A DNA stretch of 11,630 nt from positions 1-11,630 of the forward strand of contig CAJQMW010000320.1 in the NCBI GenBank assembly GCA_905479535.1, in the 5' to 3' direction. The notes under the pieces were generated by a model. The model saw only the letters and a list, made by a program, of their open reading frames with translations, was not told the origin of the DNA and did not search any database. The translations under genes were made by a program, and so were the position numbers. Origin of the DNA: an uncultured Maribacter sp. (lineage in GTDB: Bacteria > Bacteroidota > Bacteroidia > Flavobacteriales > Flavobacteriaceae). Of this stretch, positions 1 to 5,752 are shown one piece after another; position 1 is the stretch's first letter, and each line of letters opens with the position of its first letter.

Positions 1-276
1 GTTGAACAGGTCTTCTTGCTTAGTTTTCTTTTCGTTCCCCAATTCTGCGGCTATGTATAATTTTTGGGTCAGACGGTAGTCCGCTACGATTTCAAAACCT
101 GTATAGTTATCATCTAAAAATCCCGTAATAGGTCTGCTTAAATCTATTCCTACCCTTATACCATAGGACTGCTTATATTCCACAGTGTCCTTTGGATTTG
201 TGTCAATAGGTTTGCTCTGGGCTAGACTCCCCACAAAACACAGTAAAGAAACTATACTAATGGAATATCTGAACAT
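1..276 (-). CDS. DUF6048-type exported protein, N-terminal part, cut by window edge
   Basis: The reading frame starts with ATG at 276 and stays open to base 1, so the first 92 residues are visible and the C-terminus lies outside. It begins MFRYSISIVSLLCFVGSLAQ, a Sec signal peptide of about 19 residues with likely cleavage before the Q. The following segment (GIRVGIDLSRPITGFLDDNYTG, broken by no stop, then EIVADYRLTQKLYIAAELG) has the alternating pattern of an outer-membrane beta-barrel or porin-like protein. The ATG overlaps the end of the upstream DUF6452 gene by 20 bases in another frame, which points to translational coupling. The order rlmD, DUF6452, DUF6048 is, as I recall, a common flavobacterial neighbourhood, and that supports the family name. 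The function is unknown. The gene call is firm; the family name is moderately sure. Confidence 0.8.
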   Translation of the reverse strand, partial: MFRYSISIVSLLCFVGSLAQSKPIDTNPKDTVEYKQSYGIRVGIDLSRPITGFLDDNYTGFEIVADYRLTQKLYIAAELGNEKKTKQEDLFN

Positions 277-763
277 GAGTGGAATCTGAATTAATAACTT
301 GAGACCTAACTATTTCAATATCCTGTATCCAATTATTTGCGTTTATTTCTAAAACGGCCCCATTTAAATCATAGTTGATAATAAACCCACAACCACGGGA
401 TGCAAAATCCTCTATTCTTGAATAGGTGATGTTAATCGTATCTAAGTCGCCAGTTTCAAACCCATCATCATCGGATGCAGAATTTCTGATCAGAAGAAAA
501 CTTGTAATATCTTGCGTTGTTTTGAGCGGTATGCTGATCGTGCTTAAATCGGTCCTATCTGCCACGGTATTTACCGTTACCGTTTGTCCGAGACCAACGA
601 CCCGTAAATCAGGTACATTCTTTAATTCAGTAGTATCAGCAGCATCGATAAAATCGATAACCAACAATGGGGTGTCCGCGTCTACACAGATATCATCCTT
701 TTCACAGGATCCGATACCGATGATTAAGAGAAAAAGTATGGAACTTAAACTTAACTTTTTCAT
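257..763 (-). CDS. DUF6452-type lipoprotein, probably surface-exposed
   Basis: This 168-residue protein begins MKKLSLSSILFLLIIGIGSC, a lipoprotein signal peptide with lipobox IGSC, so Cys20 is the expected lipidated residue. The next residues, EKDD, match the kind of acidic lipoprotein export signal described in Capnocytophaga and Flavobacterium (K followed by D/E residues), so surface display is inferred. Two more cysteines, Cys26 and Cys125 (in RGCGF), could form a disulfide. The rest is soluble and beta-rich, with no enzyme motif that I recognise. It follows rlmD after a single base and overlaps the DUF6048 gene by 20 bases, so the three are almost certainly co-transcribed. The family assignment rests on the CGF motif, size and neighbourhood. 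The role is unknown. Confidence 0.82.
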   Translation of the reverse strand: MKKLSLSSILFLLIIGIGSCEKDDICVDADTPLLVIDFIDAADTTELKNVPDLRVVGLGQTVTVNTVADRTDLSTISIPLKTTQDITSFLLIRNSASDDDGFETGDLDTINITYSRIEDFASRGCGFIINYDLNGAVLEINANNWIQDIEIVRSQVINSDSTHVQIFH

Positions 764-764
764 G

Positions 765-2177
765 TTAATTTTTCTTTGTCAAAAGTACAACATTTTCTAC
801 GTGGTGGGTCTGCGGAAACATGTCCACCGGTTGTACCTTTTCAACGGTGTAAGCTTCTTTCAGCAATGCTAAATCCCTTGCCTGGGTAGCCGAATTACAG
901 CTAACGTAAACAACCTTCTTAGGTGCAATACGCAATATTTGTTGTACAACGTCCTTATGCATACCATCTCTTGGTGGATCTGTTATAATAACATCTGGAA
1001 TCCCATTATCCTTAATAAAACGTTCGTTGAATACGTTTTTCATGTCCCCCACGAAAAAATCCACATTACTTATTTCATTCCTTTCGGCATTCGCTTTGGC
1101 ATCTGCTATGGCCTCCGGAACCGATTCAATACCAACTACTTTTTTCGCATTTTTTGCGACAAATTGGGCGATGGTTCCCGTTCCGGTATACAGATCGTAA
1201 ACAACCTCCTTTCCCGTTAAGCCGGCGAAATCCCTTGTTATTTTATATAGCTCATATGCCTGTGCGGAATTGGTCTGGTAAAAGGATTTTGCATTTATCT
1301 TGAATCGGAGCCCTTCCATCTCTTCAAAAATATGGTCACGCCCTGCATAACAAATAATTTCCTGGTCGTAAATAGTATCGTTTTGTTTGGTATTGATGAC
1401 ATATTGGAGTGACGTAATTTCCGGAAAAGTCTTTTTTAGATGTTCCAGTAAAAGATTCCTTTTCTCTTGATCATCTTCAAAAAATTGGACCATCACCATA
1501 AGTTCACCAATGGAGGAGGTGCGAATCATAAGGGTACGTAGCAATCCGTGTTGGTTTCTAGGGTTAAAGAAACTTATTTCGTTGGCAATGGCAAAAGACT
1601 TTACTTCTAGACGAATCGCGTTGGAAGGGTCTCGTTGCAAGTGACATTTCTTGATATCCAAAATTTTATCCCACATACCTGGAATATGAAACCCCAAGGC
1701 ATTTTTATCTTTTATTTTGGTATCGGATTGTATTTCTTCCAAGGTTAGCCAACGGCTGTCCGAAAATGAAAATTCCATCTTGTTCCGATAAAAATATTGC
1801 TCTTGCGAACCTTTAATTGGGATTAGTTCCGGCAGTTCCAAATGTCCTATGCGTCTCAGGTTATTTTCAACCTCTCTTTGCTTGTAGAAAAGCTGGTGTT
1901 CGTAGCCCATATCCTGCCATTTGCATCCTCCACAAACTCCAAAATGTTGGCATTTGGGTTTCACGCGTTTTTCGGAAAAGGAATGAAATTGAGTAGCAAT
2001 GCCTTCAAAATAAGCCTTTCTTTTTTTTGTCGTCTGTACGTCTACTACATCACCCGGCACCGTGTTAGTAAGGAAAATCACTCTGCCATCGGGGGCTTTT
2101 GCAATTGTTTTCCCTTTTGCCCCTGCATCAACTACTTCAACATTTTCAAAGACTTGGCGCCTGTTCTTTTTTCGCAT
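765..2177 (-). CDS. rlmD: 23S rRNA (uracil(1939)-C(5))-methyltransferase RlmD
   Basis: This is a SAM-dependent RNA methyltransferase of the TrmA/RlmD family. It methylates C5 of a uracil in 23S rRNA, the position 1939 assignment being taken from the E. coli homologue. The 470-residue protein starts with a TRAM RNA-binding domain (about 5-65). Four cysteines fit the [4Fe-4S] cluster site: C76, C82, C85 (CQHFGVCGGC) and C178. The catalytic domain follows: FYQTN at 299-303, the SAM loop DLYTGTGTIA at 328-337, DPPRDG at 400-405, the nucleophile Cys427 in YVSCNS, and the typical C-terminal HVENVVLL. I chose the ATG at 2177, where MRKKNRRQVFENVEV matches the usual family start. An in-frame ATG at 2204 would add nine residues (MQSDCYFYA) that do not look native. 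It leads the operon with the DUF6452 and DUF6048 genes. The exact target uracil is inferred from the family. Confidence 0.93.
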   Translation of the reverse strand: MRKKNRRQVFENVEVVDAGAKGKTIAKAPDGRVIFLTNTVPGDVVDVQTTKKRKAYFEGIATQFHSFSEKRVKPKCQHFGVCGGCKWQDMGYEHQLFYKQREVENNLRRIGHLELPELIPIKGSQEQYFYRNKMEFSFSDSRWLTLEEIQSDTKIKDKNALGFHIPGMWDKILDIKKCHLQRDPSNAIRLEVKSFAIANEISFFNPRNQHGLLRTLMIRTSSIGELMVMVQFFEDDQEKRNLLLEHLKKTFPEITSLQYVINTKQNDTIYDQEIICYAGRDHIFEEMEGLRFKINAKSFYQTNSAQAYELYKITRDFAGLTGKEVVYDLYTGTGTIAQFVAKNAKKVVGIESVPEAIADAKANAERNEISNVDFFVGDMKNVFNERFIKDNGIPDVIITDPPRDGMHKDVVQQILRIAPKKVVYVSCNSATQARDLALLKEAYTVEKVQPVDMFPQTHHVENVVLLTKKN

Positions 2178-2181
2178 GGCG

Positions 2182-2189
2182 TAAAAGTA
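2182..2189 (-). promoter_or_regulatory. Candidate -7 box for the rlmD operon
   Basis: On the minus strand this reads TACTTTTA, one base away from the Bacteroidota -7 consensus TAnnTTTG. A TTG lies 21 bases upstream, in the right area for a -33 element. The box ends only 4 bases before the chosen ATG at 2177, which would make the transcript nearly or fully leaderless. If the ATG at 2204 were the real start, this element would be inside the gene and meaningless. It is a weak call from pattern matching alone. Confidence 0.3.
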
Positions 2190-2255
2190 GCAATCACTTT
2201 GCATTTATTACAATTATCTTTAAGAGGATAGTATTAAAAAAAGTTAAAAAGGATT

Positions 2256-2279
2256 GAACCTTTTTGAACTTCATACGTC
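2256..2279 (+). promoter_or_regulatory. Candidate ECF-sigma-dependent promoter (GAAC - 16 bases - CGTC)
   Basis: GAACC with a following T-run starts at 2256, and CGTC lies at 2276-2279, with 16 bases between GAAC and CGTC. This is the layout of many ECF promoters (an AAC-type -35, a CGTC-like -10, spacer 16-17). It lies 20 bases before the ATG of an ECF sigma gene, so self-activation is the natural reading. A second TTGAAC occurs 10 bases downstream of the first (2254 and 2264). No TAnnTTTG housekeeping box was seen here. Confidence 0.5.
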
Positions 2280-2299
2280 CTTATTGTAGAAGCATACGA

Positions 2300-2830
2300 A
2301 TGAACACAACAAAGGTTTTTGATGCATTATTGGTGTTGCAATATCAATCCGGAGATAAAAAAGCGCTGGGTATATTGGTAAAAAGATACCATGGTAAGCT
2401 GTGTAGACATTCTTATTGGTTTGTAAAGGATGTGGATGTATCCCATGATATCGTACAGGATAGTTGGAGCATCATTCTAAAGAAACTTAACACCATCCGG
2501 GATGCAAATGCCTTTGAATGTTGGGCAATGCGGATTGTAACTCGAAAATCATTGGATTTTTTAAAAAAAGAAAAGAACGAAAGGAGAAAACTGAAAGCTT
2601 ATGGCTTAGAGCGAAATGACGAAGAGCCCTATATGGATAGGGCTAACGAAATTAAGAAACTGAATAGTGCAATCGGTCAGCTATCCCAAAATCAACAGAT
2701 AGTCTTGCGATTATTTTATATAGAAGATTATTCAATGCATGAAATAAGTGAAATTTTAGAAATTTCTATTGGAACTGTAAAATCCAGACTTTACCATGCA
2801 CGAGAAAAATTAAAGGTAATTCTTAAATAG
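2300..2830 (+). CDS. ECF-family RNA polymerase sigma factor
   Basis: This 176-residue protein has only the two domains of ECF sigma factors. Region 2 spans about 13-90, including QSGDKKALGILVKRY, the HDIVQDSW segment that contacts core polymerase, and the WAMRIVTRKSLDFLKK helix for the -10 element. Region 4 spans about 118-174, including LSQNQQIVLRLFYIEDYSMHEI and the helix-turn-helix ISIGTVKSRLYHAREKL that reads the -35 element. A charged linker at 90-115 joins them. The frame can be extended to a TTG at 2264, but that lies inside the candidate promoter, so the ATG at 2300 is preferred. The downstream gene starts 7 bases after the stop and encodes a small membrane protein, the usual place for an anti-sigma partner. 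The ECF subgroup and the signal sensed cannot be told from the sequence. Confidence 0.9.
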   Translation: MNTTKVFDALLVLQYQSGDKKALGILVKRYHGKLCRHSYWFVKDVDVSHDIVQDSWSIILKKLNTIRDANAFECWAMRIVTRKSLDFLKKEKNERRKLKAYGLERNDEEPYMDRANEIKKLNSAIGQLSQNQQIVLRLFYIEDYSMHEISEILEISIGTVKSRLYHAREKLKVILK

Positions 2831-2837
2831 ATAAATT

Positions 2838-3224
2838 ATGAAAAGCGATAAAGAGAAAATTGATGAATTGATAAAGGAAGCTTTAAGTGTGGAAGAAGCT
2901 AAATTCTATGAAGATTTGGACGAACAAAATCTTTTGGGGAAATTAGGGCAAGTACACAAAGGGAAAACGGGTTGGTTGGCAACTATAATGACCATAATGC
3001 ATGTTCTTATATTTATCGTTTTTGTTTTTTGTACGATACGGTTTTTGAATGCCGAAGAAACAAACGAACTTATAAAATGGGCTTCGGCAGGTTTTCTGTG
3101 TATCATTTTTATGGGTATGCTCAAGCTCTATATCTGGATGCAAATGGACAAGAACGATATATTAAGGGAAGTAAAGCGATTGGAGCTTCAGGTGTCCGTA
3201 CTACTTAATCTAACGGAAAAATAA
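2838..3224 (+). CDS. DUF6768-type two-helix membrane protein, candidate anti-sigma partner
   Basis: The 128-residue protein has a charged, soluble N-terminal part (1-43, containing IDELIKEALSVEEAKFYEDLDEQN). Two transmembrane helices follow, at about 46-70 and 81-102, joined by a short loop (NAEETNELIK). A C-terminal amphipathic stretch (EVKRLELQVSVLL, 111-123) could form a coiled coil. There is no zinc-binding HxxxCxxC motif of the ZAS anti-sigma class and no FecR domain. The pattern, including WASAGF and YIWMQMDKNDILREVKRLE, matches what I remember of the flavobacterial DUF6768 family, which often sits next to ECF sigma genes. The role as sigma-binding membrane partner is inferred from position and topology; no function has been shown by the sequence. 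The start is the ATG 7 bases after the sigma stop. Confidence 0.8.
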   Translation: MKSDKEKIDELIKEALSVEEAKFYEDLDEQNLLGKLGQVHKGKTGWLATIMTIMHVLIFIVFVFCTIRFLNAEETNELIKWASAGFLCIIFMGMLKLYIWMQMDKNDILREVKRLELQVSVLLNLTEK

Positions 3225-3251
3225 AGCGCTTATCGAAAGCCTTGAAGATTC

Positions 3252-3266
3252 ACTAAAATATTTAGT
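3252..3266. other. AT-rich perfect hairpin after the sigma operon
   Basis: ACTAAAATATTTAGT is a perfect inverted repeat with a 6-base stem and 3-base loop, 28 bases after the DUF6768 stop codon. It is followed by AATTT, not a clean T-run, and the stem is all A/T except for the end pair, so it would be a weak terminator at best. Confidence 0.3.
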
Positions 3267-3314
3267 AATTTAGCCGTTCTACAGGGATGATTTCTCTCCC
3301 ACGCTGAATTTTCG

Positions 3315-3332
3315 TCCCGATAACTATTGGGA
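3315..3332. terminator. Hairpin in the DUF6768-rocD gap, possible terminator or leader structure
   Basis: TCCCGAT (3315-3321) pairs with ATTGGGA (3326-3332) over a 4-base loop, with one G-T wobble, and is followed by TTT. It lies about 60 bases before rocD. It may end the sigma operon or form part of the rocD leader. The CCCGAT stem core recurs in the clear terminator after rocD. The rest of this 167-base gap shows no gene, and I could not find a convincing TAnnTTTG promoter for rocD in it. Confidence 0.4.
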
Positions 3333-3391
3333 TTTGAAAGGATAAAGGTACTGAAGGAATGTTTATTTTATCAATTTAAACATTTACTAAA

Positions 3392-4672
3392 ATGGCTGTT
3401 TTAGAACAAGTAACATCGCAACAGGCGATAGATTTAGAGAACAAGTACGGAGCGCACAACTACCACCCTTTACCCGTTGTTTTAAATAGGGGAGAAGGTG
3501 TTTTTGTGTGGGACGTTGAAGGAAAAAAATATTATGATTTCCTTTCTGCCTATTCGGCGGTTAACCAAGGTCATTGTCATCCAAAAATTGTAGGTGCAAT
3601 GGTGAATCAGGCTCAAACCTTAACGTTGACTTCGCGCGCCTTTTACAACGATATGTTGGGCAAGTACGAAAAGTATGTTACGGAAACTTTTAACTATGAT
3701 AAGCTTTTACCCATGAATACGGGTGCCGAGGCCGTTGAAACTGCGGTAAAGTTGTGTAGAAAATGGGCCTATGAAAAGAAGGGGATTCCTGAAAACGCGG
3801 CACAGATTATTGTCTGTGAGAATAACTTCCATGGACGTACCACCACGATTATATCATTTTCCAATGATCCCGTAGCTCGCAAGAATTTTGGTCCGTATAC
3901 GGAAGGATTCCTTAAAATTGAATACGATAATTTAAAGGCACTGGAAGAAGCTCTGGAAAGCAATAAGAATGTTGCAGGATTTTTAGTGGAGCCCATACAA
4001 GGGGAAGCCGGTGTTTTTGTTCCTTCCGAAGGATATTTGAAAAAGGCAAAGGACCTATGCGAAGAGTACAATGTTCTCTTTATAGCGGACGAAGTACAGA
4101 CAGGCATCGCCAGAACGGGGCGACTATTGGCCACTTGCGGTAACTGTTCCTGCAGTGATAAACATTGTAGCGGTACTCCAGAAGTAAAACCGGACATTCT
4201 AATTTTGGGTAAGGCTTTATCTGGAGGGGCATATCCCGTTTCGGCGGTTTTGGCTAATGATTCCATAATGAACGTTATAAGACCCGGGAACCATGGTAGT
4301 ACTTTTGGTGGAAACCCTATTGCCGCCGCCGTCGGAATTGCTGCTTTGGAAGTAGTTAAAAGTGAAGAACTCGCAGAAAATGCATTCGAACTTGGCGAAC
4401 TCTTCCGGTCGGAACTCAATAAATTCATTCCGGAATGTGATTTGGTAACAAGTGTTAGGGGCAAGGGACTATTAAATGCCATTCTTATCAATGATACGGA
4501 AGAAAGCTCCACGGCTTGGGATATCTGTATGGCCTTAAAGGAAAATGGACTTTTGGCAAAACCAACCCACGGAAACATCATTAGGTTTGCACCGCCCTTG
4601 GTCATGACCAAAGATCAATTGCTGGACTGTGTATCGATAATTATAAATACGTTGGAGCAATTTAAAAAATAA
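3392..4672 (+). CDS. rocD: Ornithine--oxo-acid transaminase (ornithine aminotransferase)
   Basis: This is a class III PLP-dependent aminotransferase. It moves the delta-amino group of ornithine to 2-oxoglutarate, giving glutamate-5-semialdehyde and linking arginine catabolism with proline and glutamate. The 426 residues are full length for the family. Visible motifs are the substrate-side YGAHNYHPLPVVL (19-31), GAEAVE (111-116) for PLP phosphate binding, FHGRT (146-150), DEVQTG (233-238) with the aspartate that contacts the PLP ring, the Schiff-base Lys274 in LGKALSGG, and GSTFGGNP (302-309). An insert between DEVQTG and the lysine holds four cysteines, C249, C252, C254 and C259, absent from the mammalian and Bacillus enzymes as I remember them. 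The N-terminal YGAHNYHPLPVV and overall fit favour ornithine aminotransferase over acetylornithine aminotransferase. It is a single-gene unit ended by the hairpin at 4679. Confidence 0.93.
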   Translation: MAVLEQVTSQQAIDLENKYGAHNYHPLPVVLNRGEGVFVWDVEGKKYYDFLSAYSAVNQGHCHPKIVGAMVNQAQTLTLTSRAFYNDMLGKYEKYVTETFNYDKLLPMNTGAEAVETAVKLCRKWAYEKKGIPENAAQIIVCENNFHGRTTTIISFSNDPVARKNFGPYTEGFLKIEYDNLKALEEALESNKNVAGFLVEPIQGEAGVFVPSEGYLKKAKDLCEEYNVLFIADEVQTGIARTGRLLATCGNCSCSDKHCSGTPEVKPDILILGKALSGGAYPVSAVLANDSIMNVIRPGNHGSTFGGNPIAAAVGIAALEVVKSEELAENAFELGELFRSELNKFIPECDLVTSVRGKGLLNAILINDTEESSTAWDICMALKENGLLAKPTHGNIIRFAPPLVMTKDQLLDCVSIIINTLEQFKK

Positions 4673-4678
4673 AAAAAA

Positions 4679-4703
4679 CCCCGATATCAATCGGGGATTT
4701 TTT
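4679..4703. terminator. Bidirectional rho-independent terminator between rocD and the CCC-motif operon
   Basis: CCCCGAT (4679-4685) and ATCGGGG (4690-4696) form a perfect 7-base stem over the loop ATCA. The stem is flanked by an A-run on the left (4671-4678) and a T-run on the right (4698-4703), so it can work in both directions. It lies 6 bases after the rocD stop and about 25 bases from the end of the converging minus-strand operon. Confidence 0.88.
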
Positions 4704-4726
4704 ATAACTGATTATTAAATTATCCA

Positions 4727-5032
4727 TTAGTTAAATCCTCCTTGGGACATTACCAAGGCAACAATTGCTCCAAAATATATTATTGTTCCAATTAAATATA
4801 CGAGGGCTATTGCAAGTCCAATATACGAGAGTATTCGACCTGTCCTCACATTGTCGTACCCGGTATAGTTTTCCCTGTCCATTTGATACAATTGCTCCGC
4901 TTTCTTAGCATTGCTCAATCCAATGATACTAAAAATAGCTCCAAAAGGACCACAGCAGAAAATGGTCAAGACAATGGATAATATTCCGAAAGTCAGCGCA
5001 TTACTAGCGCCCGGTAGTGGTTGTACAGCCAT
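4727..5032 (-). CDS. Small CC-motif membrane protein (DUF4190-like), paralogue of its upstream neighbour
   Basis: The 101-residue protein has two transmembrane segments, about 12-39 and 66-96. The first holds a double cysteine, FCCGPFG at 25-31, in the membrane. The loop between them carries LYQMDRENYTGYDNVRTGRIL, which lines up with LYSENPEDYSNFSTLKTTKI of the next gene upstream. The two are therefore homologous and probably arose by tandem duplication. The pattern fits the DUF4190-like or CCC-motif membrane proteins common in flavobacteria, whose function is not known to me. It is the last gene of a three-gene operon, 4 bases after its paralogue, and reads towards the terminator at 4679-4703. 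No enzyme motif is visible. The start is the only good ATG ahead of the first membrane helix. Confidence 0.8.
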   Translation of the reverse strand: MAVQPLPGASNALTFGILSIVLTIFCCGPFGAIFSIIGLSNAKKAEQLYQMDRENYTGYDNVRTGRILSYIGLAIALVYLIGTIIYFGAIVALVMSQGGFN

Positions 5033-5036
5033 TGTT

Positions 5037-5375
5037 TTATTCTAATTCAACCCCCATTTGTTCCCATACCTCTCTCTGTTGTTCCAAGTAAGCATCCCAT
5101 CCTCCTATGGAAGTTATGGAATAAATTCCCCATAAAAATGTAAGAACACCAAGAACAAGTCCGATAATCGCAATAATTTTAGTTGTTTTTAAAGTGCTGA
5201 AATTAGAGTAGTCTTCAGGATTTTCACTGTACAGTTTCGTATCCTTGTTAACTAAAAAAAGTGCTATTCCTGACAATAGGATGCCACCAATCCCAACACT
5301 AAAACAGCAGCAAATAAAAGAAAGAATACTGAGGACTAGGGCAATCGTTACGTTAGGTAATTTTTGTTGTTCCAT
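5037..5375 (-). CDS. CCC-motif membrane protein
   Basis: The 112-residue protein has two transmembrane segments, about 9-42 and 66-90, and three adjacent cysteines at 22-24 (FICCCFSVG) within the first. The loop KDTKLYSENPEDYSNF is polar and acidic, and the C-terminus (93-112, WDAYLEQQREVWEQMGVELE) is a short acidic amphipathic tail not found in its downstream paralogue. The start MEQQKLPN is typical of flavobacterial CCC-motif membrane proteins as I remember them. It lies 15 bases after the DUF2752 gene and 4 bases before its paralogue, so the three are one operon. The adjacent cysteines could be lipid-modified, bind metal or be redox-active; the sequence does not decide between these. Confidence 0.84.
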   Translation of the reverse strand: MEQQKLPNVTIALVLSILSFICCCFSVGIGGILLSGIALFLVNKDTKLYSENPEDYSNFSTLKTTKIIAIIGLVLGVLTFLWGIYSITSIGGWDAYLEQQREVWEQMGVELE

Positions 5376-5390
5376 AATTTTTAAGGTTGG

Positions 5391-5693
5391 TTAAATAAAT
5401 TTAAATATATAATTGATCAAAATCGTGGTTACTGTCGTAACCATTAATGCTATGGTAATTATGTTTGAAAATTTAAAGGGGTATACCTTATCAAGCATTA
5501 AGAAGCCAAATAACAAAAACATCGGGTAAATAGCCGGATACATTTCAAAAGCTGCTCCGAACTCTCCCTTCACTAAATGAACCAGTGCACGTTGTAACCC
5601 GCATCCCGGGCAGTCAAAACCAAATAGTTTTTTGGTGAAACAGGGAAGCATGTAATTTTCTATGCCCAAAATAAATACCGATAAGAGTTGCAT
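5391..5693 (-). CDS. DUF2752 domain-containing small membrane protein
   Basis: With the ATG at 5693 the protein has 100 residues. The hallmark of DUF2752 is plain: LFGFDCPGCGLQRA at 23-36, preceded by the conserved LPC (Cys18) and followed by KGEFGAAFEMYPAIYPMF (42-59). Hydrophobic helices lie at about 54-68 and 77-98. Cys18, Cys28 and Cys31 are spaced like a small metal site or redox motif, but no function is established. The frame extends to an ATG at 5726, which I reject because it lies upstream of a good minus-strand -7 box at 5715-5722. A shorter start at Met15 (5651) is also possible. It is first in the operon with the two CC/CCC-motif proteins and diverges from the Smr-domain gene. Confidence 0.85.
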   Translation of the reverse strand: MQLLSVFILGIENYMLPCFTKKLFGFDCPGCGLQRALVHLVKGEFGAAFEMYPAIYPMFLLFGFLMLDKVYPFKFSNIITIALMVTTVTTILINYIFKFI

Positions 5694-5714
5694 ATGATAT
5701 TCTATTCGCAAGCC

Positions 5715-5744
5715 GAAAATTACCATTATTTTTGTGGATTCAAA
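5715..5744 (-). promoter_or_regulatory. Candidate promoter for the DUF2752/CCC-motif operon
   Basis: On the minus strand TTTG (5744-5741) is followed by an 18-base spacer and TAATTTTC (5722-5715). This is one base from the Bacteroidota consensus TTTG / TAnnTTTG at about the usual spacing. Transcription would start near 5709, leaving a leader of about 15 bases before the ATG at 5693. Confidence 0.5.
5727..5734 (+). promoter_or_regulatory. -7 box for the Smr-domain gene
   Basis: TATTTTTG is an exact match to TAnnTTTG, 18 bases before the ATG at 5753. The region 18 bases further upstream reads TTCG, a three-of-four match to the -33 TTTG. The implied leader is about 10 bases. The box overlaps the alternative TTG start at 5732, which argues against that start. 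It lies between the -33 and -7 elements proposed for the opposing operon. Confidence 0.55.
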
Positions 5745-5752
5745 ACAAAATC

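Noticed and set aside
426..872. Plus-strand frame of 148 codons
   Set aside because: It covers parts of the DUF6452 and rlmD genes on the other strand, and its translation shows no motif or signal.
1842..2231. Plus-strand frame of 129 codons over the rlmD start
   Set aside because: It is antisense to the TRAM and Fe-S cluster region of rlmD, and no recognisable protein results.
2178..2299. Search for a tRNA or small RNA in the gap between rlmD and the sigma gene
   Set aside because: No cloverleaf or conserved RNA structure was seen. Its content is explained by the two promoters.
2906..3208. Several short frames (66-78 codons) on both strands within the DUF6768 gene
   Set aside because: They are overlapping shadows of a gene with clear membrane topology and operon context.
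3769..4611. Long minus-strand frame of 280 codons opposite rocD
   Set aside because: It lies wholly within the well-supported rocD gene, has serine-rich low-information sequence with no domain, and is a typical antisense shadow.
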